Assembly: GCF_040536835.1 (NCBI RefSeq) | Contig: NZ_CP159578.1 | Span: 1,860,001-1,924,000, forward strand | DNA length: 64,000 nt | Reading direction: 5' to 3' | From: Salinicola endophyticus | GTDB lineage: Bacteria; Pseudomonadota; Gammaproteobacteria; Pseudomonadales; Halomonadaceae | Part shown: piece by piece, positions 35,305-44,958 of the stretch | Layout of the letters: each line of letters begins with the position of its first letter | Position numbering within the stretch: position 1 is the first letter of the stretch | Translations under genes and position numbers: made by a program | Notes under the pieces: model-generated | What the model was told of the DNA's origin: nothing | The model's input: only the letters and a program-made list of their open reading frames with translations | Database searches by the model: none

Positions 35305-35682
35305 ATGCAGACAGATTCTCTCAAATCGTTAGTCGTCGAGGCGCTGGAGGAGTTGAAGGCGCGCGACGTGGTCGAGCTCGACGTCGCCGCGCTGACCAGT
35401 GTGACCGACGTCATGGTAGTGGCCAGCGGCACCTCCTCACGTCACGTCTCGGCGCTGGCCGGCAACGTGATCGATAAAGCCAAAGAGGCCGGCCTGCGCC
35501 CCCTGGGCATCGAAGGGCAGCAGGGCGGCGACTGGGTGCTGGTCGACCTGGGCGACGTCGTTGCGCATGTGATGATGCCGGAGACCCGCCAGCTCTATGA
35601 TCTCGAGCGACTGTGGGCCGATCTGCCCGTCGATCGCCAGCAGGGAGCCAGCCACGGCGAGCGGCACGAGTCGCGCGGATGA
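35305..35682 (+). CDS. rsfS: Ribosome silencing factor RsfS
   Basis: 125 aa. The family binds ribosomal protein uL14 to block subunit joining in starvation. Signatures: [25 protein letters not shown] and [30 protein letters not shown]. The GAGGAG is only 2-3 bases from the ATG, unusually close. It overlaps rlmH by 4 bp (ATGA), the common rsfS-rlmH pair. Confidence 0.96.
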   Translation: MQTDSLKSLVVEALEELKARDVVELDVAALTSVTDVMVVASGTSSRHVSALAGNVIDKAKEAGLRPLGIEGQQGGDWVLVDLGDVVAHVMMPETRQLYDLERLWADLPVDRQQGASHGERHESRG

Positions 35683-36146
35683 AGGTGCGGCTGCTGGCGG
35701 TGGGCACGCGGATGCCGGCCTGGGTCGAGGCGGGCGTCGAGGAGTACCGCAAGCGGCTGCCGCGTGAGATGCCGCTGGAGATCGTCGAGATCGCCCCTGG
35801 CGCGCGCGGCAAGAATGCCGATATCGCCCGGGCGATCCACAGCGAAGGCGATCGCATGCTGGAAAAATTGCGCGATCAGGAACATGTCGTCGCGCTCGAG
35901 GTCAAAGGCTCGGCGTGGACCACCGAGCAGCTCTCGCAGCGGCTCGATGACTGGCGCCAGGGCGGACAGGACGTGGCGCTGCTGATCGGCGGCCCCGACG
36001 GACTCGATCCGCGCCTCAGTGCCCGTGCGCGCCAGTCGTGGTCGCTCTCGCCACTGACGCTGCCGCACCCGCTGGTGCGGGTGCTGCTGGCCGAGCAGCT
36101 CTATCGTGCCTGGACATTGCTTGCCGGGCACCCGTATCACCGTTAG
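35679..36146 (+). CDS. rlmH: 23S rRNA pseudouridine-1915 N3-methyltransferase RlmH
   Basis: 155 aa SPOUT-class enzyme that methylates position 1915 of helix 69. The start ATG 35679 is inside the rsfS stop (ATGA). The SAM-binding knot IGGPDGLD is at 103-110, followed by [23 protein letters not shown] and the terminal HPYHR tail, as in YbeA/RlmH. Length is exactly the family length. Confidence 0.97.
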   Translation: MKVRLLAVGTRMPAWVEAGVEEYRKRLPREMPLEIVEIAPGARGKNADIARAIHSEGDRMLEKLRDQEHVVALEVKGSAWTTEQLSQRLDDWRQGGQDVALLIGGPDGLDPRLSARARQSWSLSPLTLPHPLVRVLLAEQLYRAWTLLAGHPYHR

Positions 36147-36232
36147 TCAGAGAGTCAGTCGCTTGCCGTTATTCGCCGCCCCGCAACGCTGTGCCCCCCG
36201 CGGGCCGAATCCCGCCCTGATCCGGCGCCGTC

Positions 36233-38128
36233 ATGCGTAAGCGGCGCGAGCGAGTCAAGGATCACGAGCAGGAAGTCCGCGTCTTCCGCAACCGCTCTCT
36301 GGTCGCCGCGGCGCTGATCGTGCTGATGGCCGGCGCGCTGGTGTCGCGACTGTTCTATCTGCAGGTGGTCGAGCACGATGTCTTCATCACCCGCTCAGAC
36401 AACAACCGCATGCGGGTCGAGCCGCTGCCGCCCCGACGCGGTCTGATTTACGACCGCAACGGTCAGCTGCTGGCGGAAAACCGCCCCACCTACAATCTCA
36501 CCATCGTGCGTGAGCGGGTCGATGACCTCGACGCCACGCTCGAGCGTCTGGTGCAGATCCTCGGTCTGCCCGAGGACGAGGTCGAGACCTTCCGCGAGCG
36601 CTCGCTGCAGCGTCAGCGGCCCTACCAGCCGGCGCTGCTGATGAGCGACCTCACCGAGGACCAGATCGCCCGCCTGGCGGTCAACCGCTATCTGCTCAGC
36701 GGGGTCGAGGTCGAGGCGCAGCTGATGCGTTACTATCCCGATCCGATCGTGATGTCCCACGTGCTCGGCTACGTCGGGCGGATCAACGCCGAGGAGCTCG
36801 CCGATCTCGATCCGGGCAACTATGCCGGTACTCACTTCATCGGCAAGACCGGGGTCGAGTACACCTACGAGGACCAGCTCCACGGCAAGGCCGGGTTGCG
36901 CAAGGTCGAGACCAACGCCCGCGGGCGCGTGCTGCGCGAACTCGACCGTGAGCCGCCGGTGCCGGGCAAGGACCTCACCCTGACCATCGATAGCCGCCTG
37001 CAGCATCTGGCCTACGATCTGCTCGGCGGCCGCCGTGGCGCCATCGTCGCCATTCAGCCCAAGACCGGGGATATCCTGGCGATGGTCTCGGCCCCCGGTT
37101 TCGATATCAACAAGTTCGTCACCGGTATCTCCTACGCCGACTACCGCGCGCTGCAGGACGATATCGATCTGCCGCTCTATAACCGCGCCGCCCGCGGCCA
37201 ATACCCGCCGGGCTCCACGGTCAAGCCGTTCGAGGCGCTGGCGGCGCTGCAGAACCGGGTCGTCGATGCCAACGATATCGTCTACGACCCAGGCTACTTC
37301 CAACTGCCCAACGATACCCGGCGCTACCACAACTGGCTGCGCTGGGGGCACGGGCGGGTCGACCTGCGGCGGGCGATCGAGGTCTCCAACAACACCTACT
37401 TCTATACCATGGCCTACCGCCTGGGCATCGACCGGCTGTCGTCGTTCATGCACGAATTCGGCTTCGGCGAGGTCAACTCGCTGGATGTCCAGGGGGCGCT
37501 GCCGGGGCTGATGCCGTCGCGGGAGTGGAAACGCGAGAAGTACAACCAGCCCTGGTTCCCGGGGGAGACCCTCTCCGCGGGCATCGGTCAGGGCTATTTC
37601 ATGGCCACGCCCCTGCAGCTGGCCGCGGCCACCGCGACGCTGGCCAATCACGGCCACTGGGTGCGCCCGCACCTGGCCGAGCGGATCGGTGACCAGCCGG
37701 TGAAGCCGCCGTTCCCCGACACCAAGCCAGATGTGCAGGTCGACAAGACGCAGTGGTGGAACGACGTCTACGAGGGCATGGAAGAGGTCATGAGCGGCCG
37801 CGAGGGCACTGCGCGCAAGGCCGGCGCTGGCCTCGAATACACCATGGCGGGCAAGACCGGGACCGCGCAGGTCTTTTCACTGGGGCAGAACCAGAAGTAC
37901 AACGCCAGCGAGCTGGCCGAGCGCCTGCGCGACCACGCGTTGTTCATCGGTTTTGCGCCGGTGGAAGATCCGCAGATCGCGGTGGCGGTGATCGTCGAGA
38001 ACGCCGGCGGCGGGGTGTCGGGGCTCGGCCGCGAGCTCACCGATGCTTGGCTGCTGCCTCAGAGCGAGCTGCACGACCAACCCGGTGCCACCGTTCCTGA
38101 AGAGGTCGAGAGTCTCGATGGCGATTGA
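36233..38128 (+). CDS. mrdA: Penicillin-binding protein 2 (peptidoglycan transpeptidase)
   Basis: 631 aa elongasome transpeptidase. A short cytoplasmic start, one membrane helix (about 24-44), then a dimerisation domain (EPLPPRRGLIYDRNGQLLA) and transpeptidase domain. The catalytic triad of motifs is intact: S328TVK, S385NN and K541TG. The ATG at 36233 (no strong ribosome site) follows rlmH by 86 bp. mrdB overlaps its end by 11 bp, so PBP2 and RodA are made together, as in most rod-shaped gammaproteobacteria. Confidence 0.96.
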   Translation: MRKRRERVKDHEQEVRVFRNRSLVAAALIVLMAGALVSRLFYLQVVEHDVFITRSDNNRMRVEPLPPRRGLIYDRNGQLLAENRPTYNLTIVRERVDDLDATLERLVQILGLPEDEVETFRERSLQRQRPYQPALLMSDLTEDQIARLAVNRYLLSGVEVEAQLMRYYPDPIVMSHVLGYVGRINAEELADLDPGNYAGTHFIGKTGVEYTYEDQLHGKAGLRKVETNARGRVLRELDREPPVPGKDLTLTIDSRLQHLAYDLLGGRRGAIVAIQPKTGDILAMVSAPGFDINKFVTGISYADYRALQDDIDLPLYNRAARGQYPPGSTVKPFEALAALQNRVVDANDIVYDPGYFQLPNDTRRYHNWLRWGHGRVDLRRAIEVSNNTYFYTMAYRLGIDRLSSFMHEFGFGEVNSLDVQGALPGLMPSREWKREKYNQPWFPGETLSAGIGQGYFMATPLQLAAATATLANHGHWVRPHLAERIGDQPVKPPFPDTKPDVQVDKTQWWNDVYEGMEEVMSGREGTARKAGAGLEYTMAGKTGTAQVFSLGQNQKYNASELAERLRDHALFIGFAPVEDPQIAVAVIVENAGGGVSGLGRELTDAWLLPQSELHDQPGATVPEEVESLDGD

Positions 38129-39257
38129 TTTTCAACGCACTGCGCCGACCCATGGCGCGCGGGTCGGACGCAAGCGCTCGCTGTGGCTGCGGCTGCACCT
38201 CGACCCCTGGCTGCTGTCGATTCTGCTGCTGCTGATCGCCTTTGGCCTGGTGGTGCTCTACAGTGCCAGCGGCATGTCGGCGCAGACCACCCTGGCCCAG
38301 GCGATCCGCATGGGGATCGCGCTGGTCGGCGCAGTGGTGATCGCCCAGTTCTCACCGGCGACGCTCTACCGCTGGACCCCGCTGGCCTATGGCGGGGGGC
38401 TGCTGATGCTGATCGCGGTGGAGATCATGGGCGATATCGGCATGGGTGCGCAGCGCTGGCTGGAGATCGGTCCGCTGCGCTTCCAGCCCTCGGAGCTGAT
38501 GAAGATCGCCATGCCGATGATGCTGGCGGCCTATCTGCATCGCCGGCCGCTGCCGCCATCCTGGCGTGATCTGCTGGTGTGCGGGGTGATCATCGCGGTG
38601 CCGGTGCTGCTGATCGCGCGCCAGCCGGACCTGGGTACCTCGATGCTGGTGACCGCGGCGGCGGTGTTCGTGATCCTGCTGGCGGGGCTGTCGTGGCGCT
38701 TCATCCTCAGCCTGGCGGTGATGGCAGGGGCGGCGATGCCGCTTTTGTGGCTCAACATGCACAACTACCAGCGCCAGCGGGTGCTGACCTTCCTCAACCC
38801 CGAGAGCGATCCGCTGGGCGCCGGCTGGAACATCATCCAGTCGAAGACCGCCATCGGCAGCGGCGGGCTCGAGGGCAAGGGCTGGGGGCTGGGCACCCAG
38901 TCGCAGCTGGAGTTCCTGCCCGAGCGCCACACCGACTTCATCGTCGCGGTGCTGGGCGAGGAGTTCGGCCTGATCGGCATGGCGACCATACTGGTGCTCT
39001 ATCTGCTGCTGGTCTCGCGCGGGCTGGTAATGGCCAATCAGGCCCAGGATACCTATGGCCGTCTGCTCGCCGGCAGTATCGTGCTGACCTTCTTCATCTA
39101 CGTCTTCGTCAATATCGGTATGGTCAGCGGTATCCTGCCGGTGGTCGGGGTGCCGCTGCCGCTGGTCAGCTATGGCGGGACCTCCAGCGTGACCTTGATG
39201 GCCGGTTTCGGTATTCTCATGTCGATTCACACGCACCGCCGCCTGCTCAAGCATTGA
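38118..39257 (+). CDS. mrdB: Rod-shape peptidoglycan glycosyltransferase RodA
   Basis: 379 aa SEDS-family polymerase with about ten membrane helices. The ATG 38118 is inside mrdA. Family motifs: FGLVVLYSASG, GAQRWLEIGPLRFQPSELMK, RQPDLGTSML, AIGSGGLEGKGWGLGTQSQLEFLPERHTDFI and GVPLPLVSYGGTSSV. It partners PBP2 in cell elongation. Length is normal. It is followed by mltB after 35 bp. Confidence 0.97.
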   Translation: MAIDFQRTAPTHGARVGRKRSLWLRLHLDPWLLSILLLLIAFGLVVLYSASGMSAQTTLAQAIRMGIALVGAVVIAQFSPATLYRWTPLAYGGGLLMLIAVEIMGDIGMGAQRWLEIGPLRFQPSELMKIAMPMMLAAYLHRRPLPPSWRDLLVCGVIIAVPVLLIARQPDLGTSMLVTAAAVFVILLAGLSWRFILSLAVMAGAAMPLLWLNMHNYQRQRVLTFLNPESDPLGAGWNIIQSKTAIGSGGLEGKGWGLGTQSQLEFLPERHTDFIVAVLGEEFGLIGMATILVLYLLLVSRGLVMANQAQDTYGRLLAGSIVLTFFIYVFVNIGMVSGILPVVGVPLPLVSYGGTSSVTLMAGFGILMSIHTHRRLLKH

Positions 39258-39292
39258 GCGTCGCGGTGGGCTGCAGCAGGGAGCACTGGCGC

Positions 39293-40333
39293 ATGGCGCT
39301 GCGTTGGAAACAGGGAAGTCTGACCCGGGCACTGGCCCTGATGGTAGTTCTGGCGGGAGGGCTTTCGAGCGCCGGGACGGCGCTGGCAGAGAGCGATTTC
39401 GACCCGGCGACGCACCCCGAGGTGCGCGCCATGCTCGATACCTTGAGCGCGCAAGGGCTGTCGTCGCAGCAGCTCGACGACGCCATGCGTGCCGCCAGCT
39501 ACCGGCCGCAGGTGCTCGAGGCGATGAATCACGCCGCCGAGCGCCGGCTGCGCTGGGATCAGTACCGCGATATCTTCATCCAGCCCGATCGCGTGGCCCA
39601 GGGTGTGGCGTTTCTCCAGCAGCACCGCGAGGCGCTGGATCGTGCCCAGCGCAAGTATGGCGTGCCGCCGGAGGTGATCGTGGCGATTCTCGGCGTCGAG
39701 ACCCGCTTTGGGGCGCACAAGGGCAGCCACCGGGTGCTTGATTCGCTCGCCACGCTGGCGTTTCATCATCCGACCCGTGGCGACTTCTTTCGCCGCGAGC
39801 TGATGGCGTTTCTGACCATCACGCTGGGCCAGGGCGTCGACCCCGCCTCGCGCTATGGTTCCTATGCCGGCGCCATGGGCTACCCGCAGTTCATCCCCAC
39901 CAGCTATCAGGCCTACGCGGTCGATTTCGACGGCGATGGGCTCAAGGATCTGTGGAGCGACCCCACCGATGCCATCGGCAGCATTGCCAACTATTTCAGC
40001 GAGCACGGCTGGCGCCGCGGTCAGGCGGTACTGGTCGAAGCCAGTGGGCCGGTGACGCCGCCGGCTCAGCTGGTGTTCAATCAGACCGAGCCGCCGTCGA
40101 TCCGTGTGTCCGAGCTGGCGGCGGCGGGCATCCGTCCCACCGCAGGCTCGCTCACGCCCGATGACAAGGTGATGCCGCTGGCGCTGGACTACGCCGACGG
40201 GCATGTGCGCTACGTGCTCGGGCTCGACAACTTCTATGTCATCACTCGCTACAACCACAGCCATCTCTACGCCATGGCGGTGGCCACCCTGGCGCAGCGC
40301 ATCCAGCTCGCGCTGGAGGCGGCGGAGACGTGA
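39293..40333 (+). CDS. mltB: Lytic murein transglycosylase B
   Basis: 346 aa. ATG 39293 has AGGGAG nine bases upstream; the same frame is open further back through mrdB but is out of family. A signal peptide (about 1-32, ending GTALA) and no lipobox suggest a soluble or periplasmic form, unlike E. coli MltB. Catalytic Glu136 is in AILGVETRFGA. QFIPTSYQAYAVDFDGDG and DAIGSIANYFSEHGW are typical SLT_2 features. It trims glycan strands during growth. It ends in a GTGA overlap with rlpA. Confidence 0.93.
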   Translation: MALRWKQGSLTRALALMVVLAGGLSSAGTALAESDFDPATHPEVRAMLDTLSAQGLSSQQLDDAMRAASYRPQVLEAMNHAAERRLRWDQYRDIFIQPDRVAQGVAFLQQHREALDRAQRKYGVPPEVIVAILGVETRFGAHKGSHRVLDSLATLAFHHPTRGDFFRRELMAFLTITLGQGVDPASRYGSYAGAMGYPQFIPTSYQAYAVDFDGDGLKDLWSDPTDAIGSIANYFSEHGWRRGQAVLVEASGPVTPPAQLVFNQTEPPSIRVSELAAAGIRPTAGSLTPDDKVMPLALDYADGHVRYVLGLDNFYVITRYNHSHLYAMAVATLAQRIQLALEAAET

Positions 40334-41427
40334 GACGACTGTGGTGGATGCTGGCCGCCGCGCTGCTGGTCAGCGGCTGTGCCGGTGGCCCTGGCGCCGG
40401 CAGTAGCGGCGGGCGTTACGCGGCGAGTCAGGACGGCTATCCCGATGCCCCGCGTGACGTCTCCCAGGTGCCGGATGCGGTGCCCAAGGTGGAACCGCGC
40501 TCGCGCAGCGGCAATCGGCCGACCTACCGCGTGTGGGGCAAGACCTATCATGTGCTCAACGACCCCAGCGGCTATGTCGCCGAGGGGCGGGCTTCTTTCT
40601 ACGGTACCAAGTTCCAGGGTTACGATACCGCCAGCGGCGAGCCCTATGACATGTACAAGATGTCGGCGGCGCACCGCTCGCTGCCACTACCGACCTATGC
40701 CCGGGTGACCAATCTGGATAACGGGCGCCAGGTGATCGTGCGCATCAACGACCGTGGGCCCTTCCATGACGATCGTCTGATCGACCTCTCCTACGCCGCG
40801 GCGGCGCGACTGGACATTCTGGGCCACGGCACCGGGCGGGTGCGGGTCGAGGCGATCGATCCGGTGGTTTGGGCGAAGACCCACGGCGGTGGCCGCTCGG
40901 GGAGCCGGGTCGCCGCTGCGCCGGCCGCACCCGCGCGGGTAGCCGGAGCGGGGCAGACCTCGGCGACGCCCCAGCGCAACGATGCCGCGCGCATCGACAC
41001 GCTGCTGAATGCCGCCGACCGCATGGACGCCACGCGCGGTGCCGGTGCCCACGATGACAGTGCCCATGTTTCTGCTGGCAATGTTTCTAATGCCAATGTT
41101 TCTAATGCTAATGTTTCTGATACTGATGTCGCCGGCACCCACGCTGCCAGCGCTGCGCCCGGCCCGGTGACGCAGACCAAAGTGGCGCAGGTGACACGCG
41201 GTGTGCGCTATCTGCAGGTCGCCGCGCTGGGCTCGCGGGACAAGGCCCAGGCGCTCCAGTCGAGGCTGCAAGGCTTGCTGTCGCAGCCGGTGCGCATCGA
41301 CAATAGCGCCTCTCTCTATCGCGTTCAGGTCGGCCCGATCGATGACCTGGCATCCCTGGAAACCGTTCGGGCAACCTTGAGTGACGCCGGCTTCGGTCAG
41401 ACGTTCGTGGTGTCGCCCACCCAGTAA
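40330..41427 (+). CDS. rlpA: RlpA septal-ring lytic transglycosylase lipoprotein
   Basis: 365 aa from a GTG that overlaps the mltB stop. A lipobox LVSGC puts the lipidated Cys at 17. The DPBB domain is about 80-170 (GRASFYGTKFQGYDTASGEPYD; catalytic-region RINDRGPFHDDRLIDLS). The SPOR domain is about 285-362 (YLQVAALGSRDKAQAL...VQVGPIDDLASL) and binds denuded glycans at the septum. Between them is a long Ala/Thr linker with an odd NVSNA tandem repeat (about residues 246-256, 41065-41100) that is locally much lower in GC. Its function is to cleave peptidoglycan at division sites. Confidence 0.95.
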   Translation: MRRLWWMLAAALLVSGCAGGPGAGSSGGRYAASQDGYPDAPRDVSQVPDAVPKVEPRSRSGNRPTYRVWGKTYHVLNDPSGYVAEGRASFYGTKFQGYDTASGEPYDMYKMSAAHRSLPLPTYARVTNLDNGRQVIVRINDRGPFHDDRLIDLSYAAAARLDILGHGTGRVRVEAIDPVVWAKTHGGGRSGSRVAAAPAAPARVAGAGQTSATPQRNDAARIDTLLNAADRMDATRGAGAHDDSAHVSAGNVSNANVSNANVSDTDVAGTHAASAAPGPVTQTKVAQVTRGVRYLQVAALGSRDKAQALQSRLQGLLSQPVRIDNSASLYRVQVGPIDDLASLETVRATLSDAGFGQTFVVSPTQ

Positions 41428-41454
41428 CCTTCGTTCAACGAGAATTCGATTGTC

Positions 41455-42681
41455 ATGAAAGCGCTGTTCACTTCGTCTCTTCCCCGCTGGGTCCTCTCGG
41501 CGTCGCTGTGCCTGGGGCTGCTCACGTCTCCAGTCGGCGCACAGCAGCAACCGACCCCGGACAGTCAGATGCCCGAGGGCAGCAATCCGCAGCCCGAGCA
41601 GATGATCCCCTCGCCGCCGGAGCTCGCGGCCTCTTCCTGGGTGCTGATGGATGCCGCCACCGGCCAGCTGCTGGTCAATCACAACGGCGACCAGCGCCTG
41701 CCGCCGGCCAGCCTGACCAAGATGATGACCGCCTATATCGTCGAGCAGGAGATCGAGCGCGGTAACATCCACGACGATGACATGGTCAGTGTCAGCGAGA
41801 ACGCCTGGCGCACCGGCGGATCGCGCATGTTCATCCGCGAAGGGACCCAGGTCAGCGTCAAGGATCTGCTCCACGGCGTGGTGATCCAGTCGGGCAACGA
41901 CGCCAGCGTTGCGCTCTCCGAGTACATCGCCGGCAGCGAGTCGGCGTTCGCCGATCTGATGAACCAGCAGGCGCAGCGCATGGGGATGAAGAATTCGCAC
42001 TTCATGAACCCCACCGGCCTGCCGCACGAGCAGCACTACTCCTCGGCCCACGATCTCGCGATCCTGGCTCGCCACATCATCGAAGACTACCCCGACCACT
42101 ACAAGGTCTACTCGCAGAAGTACTTCACCTACAACGATATTCGTCAGCCCAATCGCAACCGCCTGCTGTGGCGCGATCCTGACGTCGATGGCCTCAAGAC
42201 CGGTCACACCGAGGCGGCCGGCTTCTGCCTGGTAGCTTCGGCCAAGAAGCAGGACACGCGCCTGATCGCGGTGGTGATGGGGACCCAGTCGGACGAGGCG
42301 CGTGCCGCCGAAACCCAGCGGCTGCTCAACTACGGCTTCCGTTTCTATCAGACGCGCAAGCTCTACGATGCCGGTTCGGTGCTCAACCAGGCACGTGTCT
42401 GGGGCGGTGCGCAGGACACGGTGCGTCTGGGCGTGCAGCATGAGGTGAGCATGACCGTGCCGCGGGGCAGTGCCGACAATCTGACCGCACGCCTCAATAT
42501 CCCCGAAACGCTGCACGCGCCGATCCAGGCGGGCCAGCAGATCGGTACGCTGGAGATCAAGTCCGGCGACGAAGTGCTGGGTCAGGAGCCGCTGGTGGCG
42601 CTGGAAGGCGTCGAAGAGGGCAGTATCTTCAAGCGCGTGTGGGACAGCATCGTGCTGTTCGTCACCGGCCTGTTCAACTGA
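41455..42681 (+). CDS. dacA: D-Ala-D-Ala carboxypeptidase (PBP5/6)
   Basis: 408 aa low-molecular-weight PBP. A signal peptide (about 1-30, ending VGAQ) and a C-terminal amphipathic helix (IFKRVWDSIVLFVTGLF) anchor it to the inner membrane. The active-site motifs are S86LTK89, S146GN148 and K248TGH. A PBP5_C beta domain follows from about 290. It trims pentapeptide donors. It lies 27 bp behind rlpA, and a large hairpin (42695-42741) ends the unit. Confidence 0.96.
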   Translation: MKALFTSSLPRWVLSASLCLGLLTSPVGAQQQPTPDSQMPEGSNPQPEQMIPSPPELAASSWVLMDAATGQLLVNHNGDQRLPPASLTKMMTAYIVEQEIERGNIHDDDMVSVSENAWRTGGSRMFIREGTQVSVKDLLHGVVIQSGNDASVALSEYIAGSESAFADLMNQQAQRMGMKNSHFMNPTGLPHEQHYSSAHDLAILARHIIEDYPDHYKVYSQKYFTYNDIRQPNRNRLLWRDPDVDGLKTGHTEAAGFCLVASAKKQDTRLIAVVMGTQSDEARAAETQRLLNYGFRFYQTRKLYDAGSVLNQARVWGGAQDTVRLGVQHEVSMTVPRGSADNLTARLNIPETLHAPIQAGQQIGTLEIKSGDEVLGQEPLVALEGVEEGSIFKRVWDSIVLFVTGLFN

Positions 42682-42694
42682 TCCACGCCATCTG

Positions 42695-42741
42695 ACGCCC
42701 GCCGCGGCACGCCGGTTCGATCCGGCGGCCGCGGCGGGCGT
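42695..42741 (+). terminator. Large nested hairpin after dacA
   Basis: ACGCCCGCCGCGGC (42695-42708) pairs perfectly with 42728-42741. Inside it is a second stem, GCCGG-TTCGAT-CCGGC. It is 14 bp after the dacA stop. Confidence 0.75.
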
Positions 42742-42801
42742 GTTGGTGCGTGCGGCGTTCTTGCGTAGAATGGGCGGAAATCGCAGCCGGTTCGTAACTC
42801 G

Positions 42802-43089
42802 ATGACCCAGACCCCCGATAACGTCGATCTGCCGCGACCCAAGATCGAATTCCCGTGTGACTACCCCATTCGCGTCGTCGGCGACGCTGCCGAGGATTTC
42901 GTCGCTGCCATCAGCGAAGTGATCGCACGCCACTCGCCGGGCTTCGACAGCTCGGCGGTCACGCTCTCGGATAGCCGCAATGGCCGCTTCCAGTCCGCGC
43001 GGGCGGTGATCCGGGCGACCAGCGAGGCGCAGCTCAACGCGCTGTTCGAGGAGCTCAAGGCGACCGGTCGCGTGCATATGGTGCTGTGA
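42802..43089 (+). CDS. ybeD: DUF493 family protein YbeD
   Basis: 95 aa. YbeD-family features: [21 protein letters not shown] near the N-terminus, [21 protein letters not shown] in the middle and [15 protein letters not shown] at the end. The fold is ferredoxin-like (ACT-related). The role is unproven; its constant place before lipB suggests a link to lipoate metabolism. Its TGA overlaps the lipB GTG. Confidence 0.93.
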   Translation: MTQTPDNVDLPRPKIEFPCDYPIRVVGDAAEDFVAAISEVIARHSPGFDSSAVTLSDSRNGRFQSARAVIRATSEAQLNALFEELKATGRVHMVL

Positions 43090-43763
43090 GCGCCATGGCC
43101 GAGCTGGAGCTCTATCGCCTGGGGCGCGCCCCCTATCGCCCGGTATGGGAGGCGATGTCGCGCTTTACCGATACCCGCGACGGTGCGAGTGCCGATCAGC
43201 TGTGGCTGGTGCAGCATGACCCGGTCTTCACCCAGGGGCGGGCGGGCAAGCCCGAGCACTTGCTGCTGCCGGGAGACATTCCGGTGGTGGCCAGTGATCG
43301 CGGGGGCCAGGTGACCTACCACGGCCCCGGGCAGATCGTGCTCTATCCGCTGCTCGACGTCCGCCGGCTGGGCGTCGGCGTGCGTGAGCTGGTTAGCCTG
43401 CTGGAGCAGGCGGTGATCGACCTGCTCGCCGTTCACGGCATCGACGCCCAGGCGCGAGCCGATGCCCCCGGCGTCTATGTCGGCGCGCGCAAGATCGCCT
43501 CGCTGGGGCTGCGTATCCGGCGTGGCTGCAGTTTTCACGGTGTCGCGCTCAACGTCGATATGGATCTGGCCCCGTTCTCGCGTATCAATCCGTGCGGTTA
43601 CGCCGGGCTCGAGATGACCCAGCTGCGCGACCTCGGCGTCGTGGCGCCGGACCTCGACGCGGAAGCCACTCGGCTTGCCGGTTGCTTCGCCGCGCGTCTG
43701 GGCGCCACCCTGGTCGAGCGCGCTGACCAGCCGGCGACTCTGACAGCGAACGCGATGGCCTGA
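43086..43763 (+). CDS. lipB: Octanoyl-[ACP]:protein N-octanoyltransferase LipB
   Basis: 225 aa from a GTG at 43086 that overlaps the ybeD stop; ATG 43095 is an alternative start. [19 protein letters not shown], the GARKIASLG Lys136 and INPCGYAG Cys170 (numbered from 43086) are the substrate and catalytic sites. It transfers octanoyl from ACP to the lipoyl domains of 2-oxo-acid dehydrogenases and GcvH. lipA follows 61 bp later. Confidence 0.95.
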   Translation: MSAMAELELYRLGRAPYRPVWEAMSRFTDTRDGASADQLWLVQHDPVFTQGRAGKPEHLLLPGDIPVVASDRGGQVTYHGPGQIVLYPLLDVRRLGVGVRELVSLLEQAVIDLLAVHGIDAQARADAPGVYVGARKIASLGLRIRRGCSFHGVALNVDMDLAPFSRINPCGYAGLEMTQLRDLGVVAPDLDAEATRLAGCFAARLGATLVERADQPATLTANAMA

Positions 43764-43824
43764 GCGGCATCGCCAGGGCGCGCAAGGCGCCGCCCGAACT
43801 CAATGAATCATCAGGATGGGACTT

Positions 43825-44814
43825 ATGACCGAGACCACCGTCATGCAAACGCCCGAGTCGAACAAGCCGGGACGTGTCGAGCGCGGCGTCAAGCTGCGCG
43901 GCGCGGAGAAGGTCGCGCGCATCCCCGTCAAGGTCATCCCGACCGAGACGCTGCCCAAGAAGCCCGACTGGCTGCGCGTGCGCATGCCGGTCTCGCCCCA
44001 GGTCACGCATATCAAGCAGACGCTGCGCAAGCACGGCCTGCACACGGTGTGCGAAGAGGCCTCGTGCCCCAATCTGGGCGAGTGCTTCAGCGGTGGCACC
44101 GCGACCTTCATGATCATGGGCGACATCTGCACCCGGCGCTGCCCGTTCTGCGATGTCGCCCACGGCCGCCCCAATGCGCTCAACGACAAGGAGCCGCGCG
44201 AGCTGGCCGAAGCGATCGCCGAGATGGGCCTCAACTACGTGGTGGTGACCTCGGTCGATCGTGACGACCTGCGCGACGGGGGCGCCCAGCACTTCGCCGA
44301 CTGTATCCGCGAGATTCGCCGCGACAGCCCCGAGATCGAGATCGAAGTGCTGGTGCCCGACTTCCGTGGGCGTATGCAGGTGGCGCTGGACATCCTCGAA
44401 GGGGAGGCGCCGGATGTCTTCAACCACAACCTGGAGACGGTGCCATCGCTCTACCGCAAGGTGCGTCCCGGCGCCGACTATCAGTGGTCGCTGGATCTGC
44501 TCAAAGGTTACAAGGCGCGCCGCCCGGAAGTGATGACCAAGTCCGGCCTGATGCTCGGCGTCGGCGAGACCGACGAACAGGTGATCGAGGTCATGCGCGA
44601 TCTGCGCGCCCATGACGTCGACATGCTCACCCTGGGGCAGTACATGCAGCCGTCGCGCAACCACTTGCCGGTGGATCGCTGGGTGCATCCGAGTACCTTC
44701 GACTGGTTCGCCGAGCAGGGCAGGGCGATGGGCTTCACCCATGTCGCCTCGGGGCCGCTGGTGCGCTCCTCCTATCACGCCGACAAGCAAGCCCACGGCG
44801 TCGAAGTGAAGTGA
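43825..44814 (+). CDS. lipA: Lipoyl synthase (radical SAM)
   Basis: 329 aa. I took ATG 43825, which has AGGATGGG at a workable distance; ATG 43816 lies inside that site. Radical-SAM cluster C102TRRC106PFC109 and auxiliary cluster C76EEASC81PNLGEC87 are both complete. The C-terminal RSSY Ser, which ligates the auxiliary cluster, is present (VRSSYHAD). It inserts two sulfurs into the octanoyl chain. It ends the ybeD-lipB-lipA unit. Confidence 0.97.
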   Translation: MTETTVMQTPESNKPGRVERGVKLRGAEKVARIPVKVIPTETLPKKPDWLRVRMPVSPQVTHIKQTLRKHGLHTVCEEASCPNLGECFSGGTATFMIMGDICTRRCPFCDVAHGRPNALNDKEPRELAEAIAEMGLNYVVVTSVDRDDLRDGGAQHFADCIREIRRDSPEIEIEVLVPDFRGRMQVALDILEGEAPDVFNHNLETVPSLYRKVRPGADYQWSLDLLKGYKARRPEVMTKSGLMLGVGETDEQVIEVMRDLRAHDVDMLTLGQYMQPSRNHLPVDRWVHPSTFDWFAEQGRAMGFTHVASGPLVRSSYHADKQAHGVEVK

Positions 44815-44958
44815 ATTTGCGGTGAGGCCGGCGCGTTCACGCAGCGCGCTGGTCGCCATGCCCAGCCGGGCGTGGGCCGCAAGACAACCGGGGCGCGGCC
44901 GCTGGAACCGGCGCCGCGCCTTTCGGCGGGGTACCGCCGCGTTCGCAGAGGTCCTGAC

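Noticed and set aside
38579..39292. Open upstream extension of mltB through mrdB
   Set aside because: The extension is out of family and overlaps mrdB; the signal peptide at 39293 fixes the start.
40687..43077. 796-codon open frame antisense to rlpA/dacA/ybeD
   Set aside because: Shadow of three well-recognised genes; no family motifs, no ribosome site.
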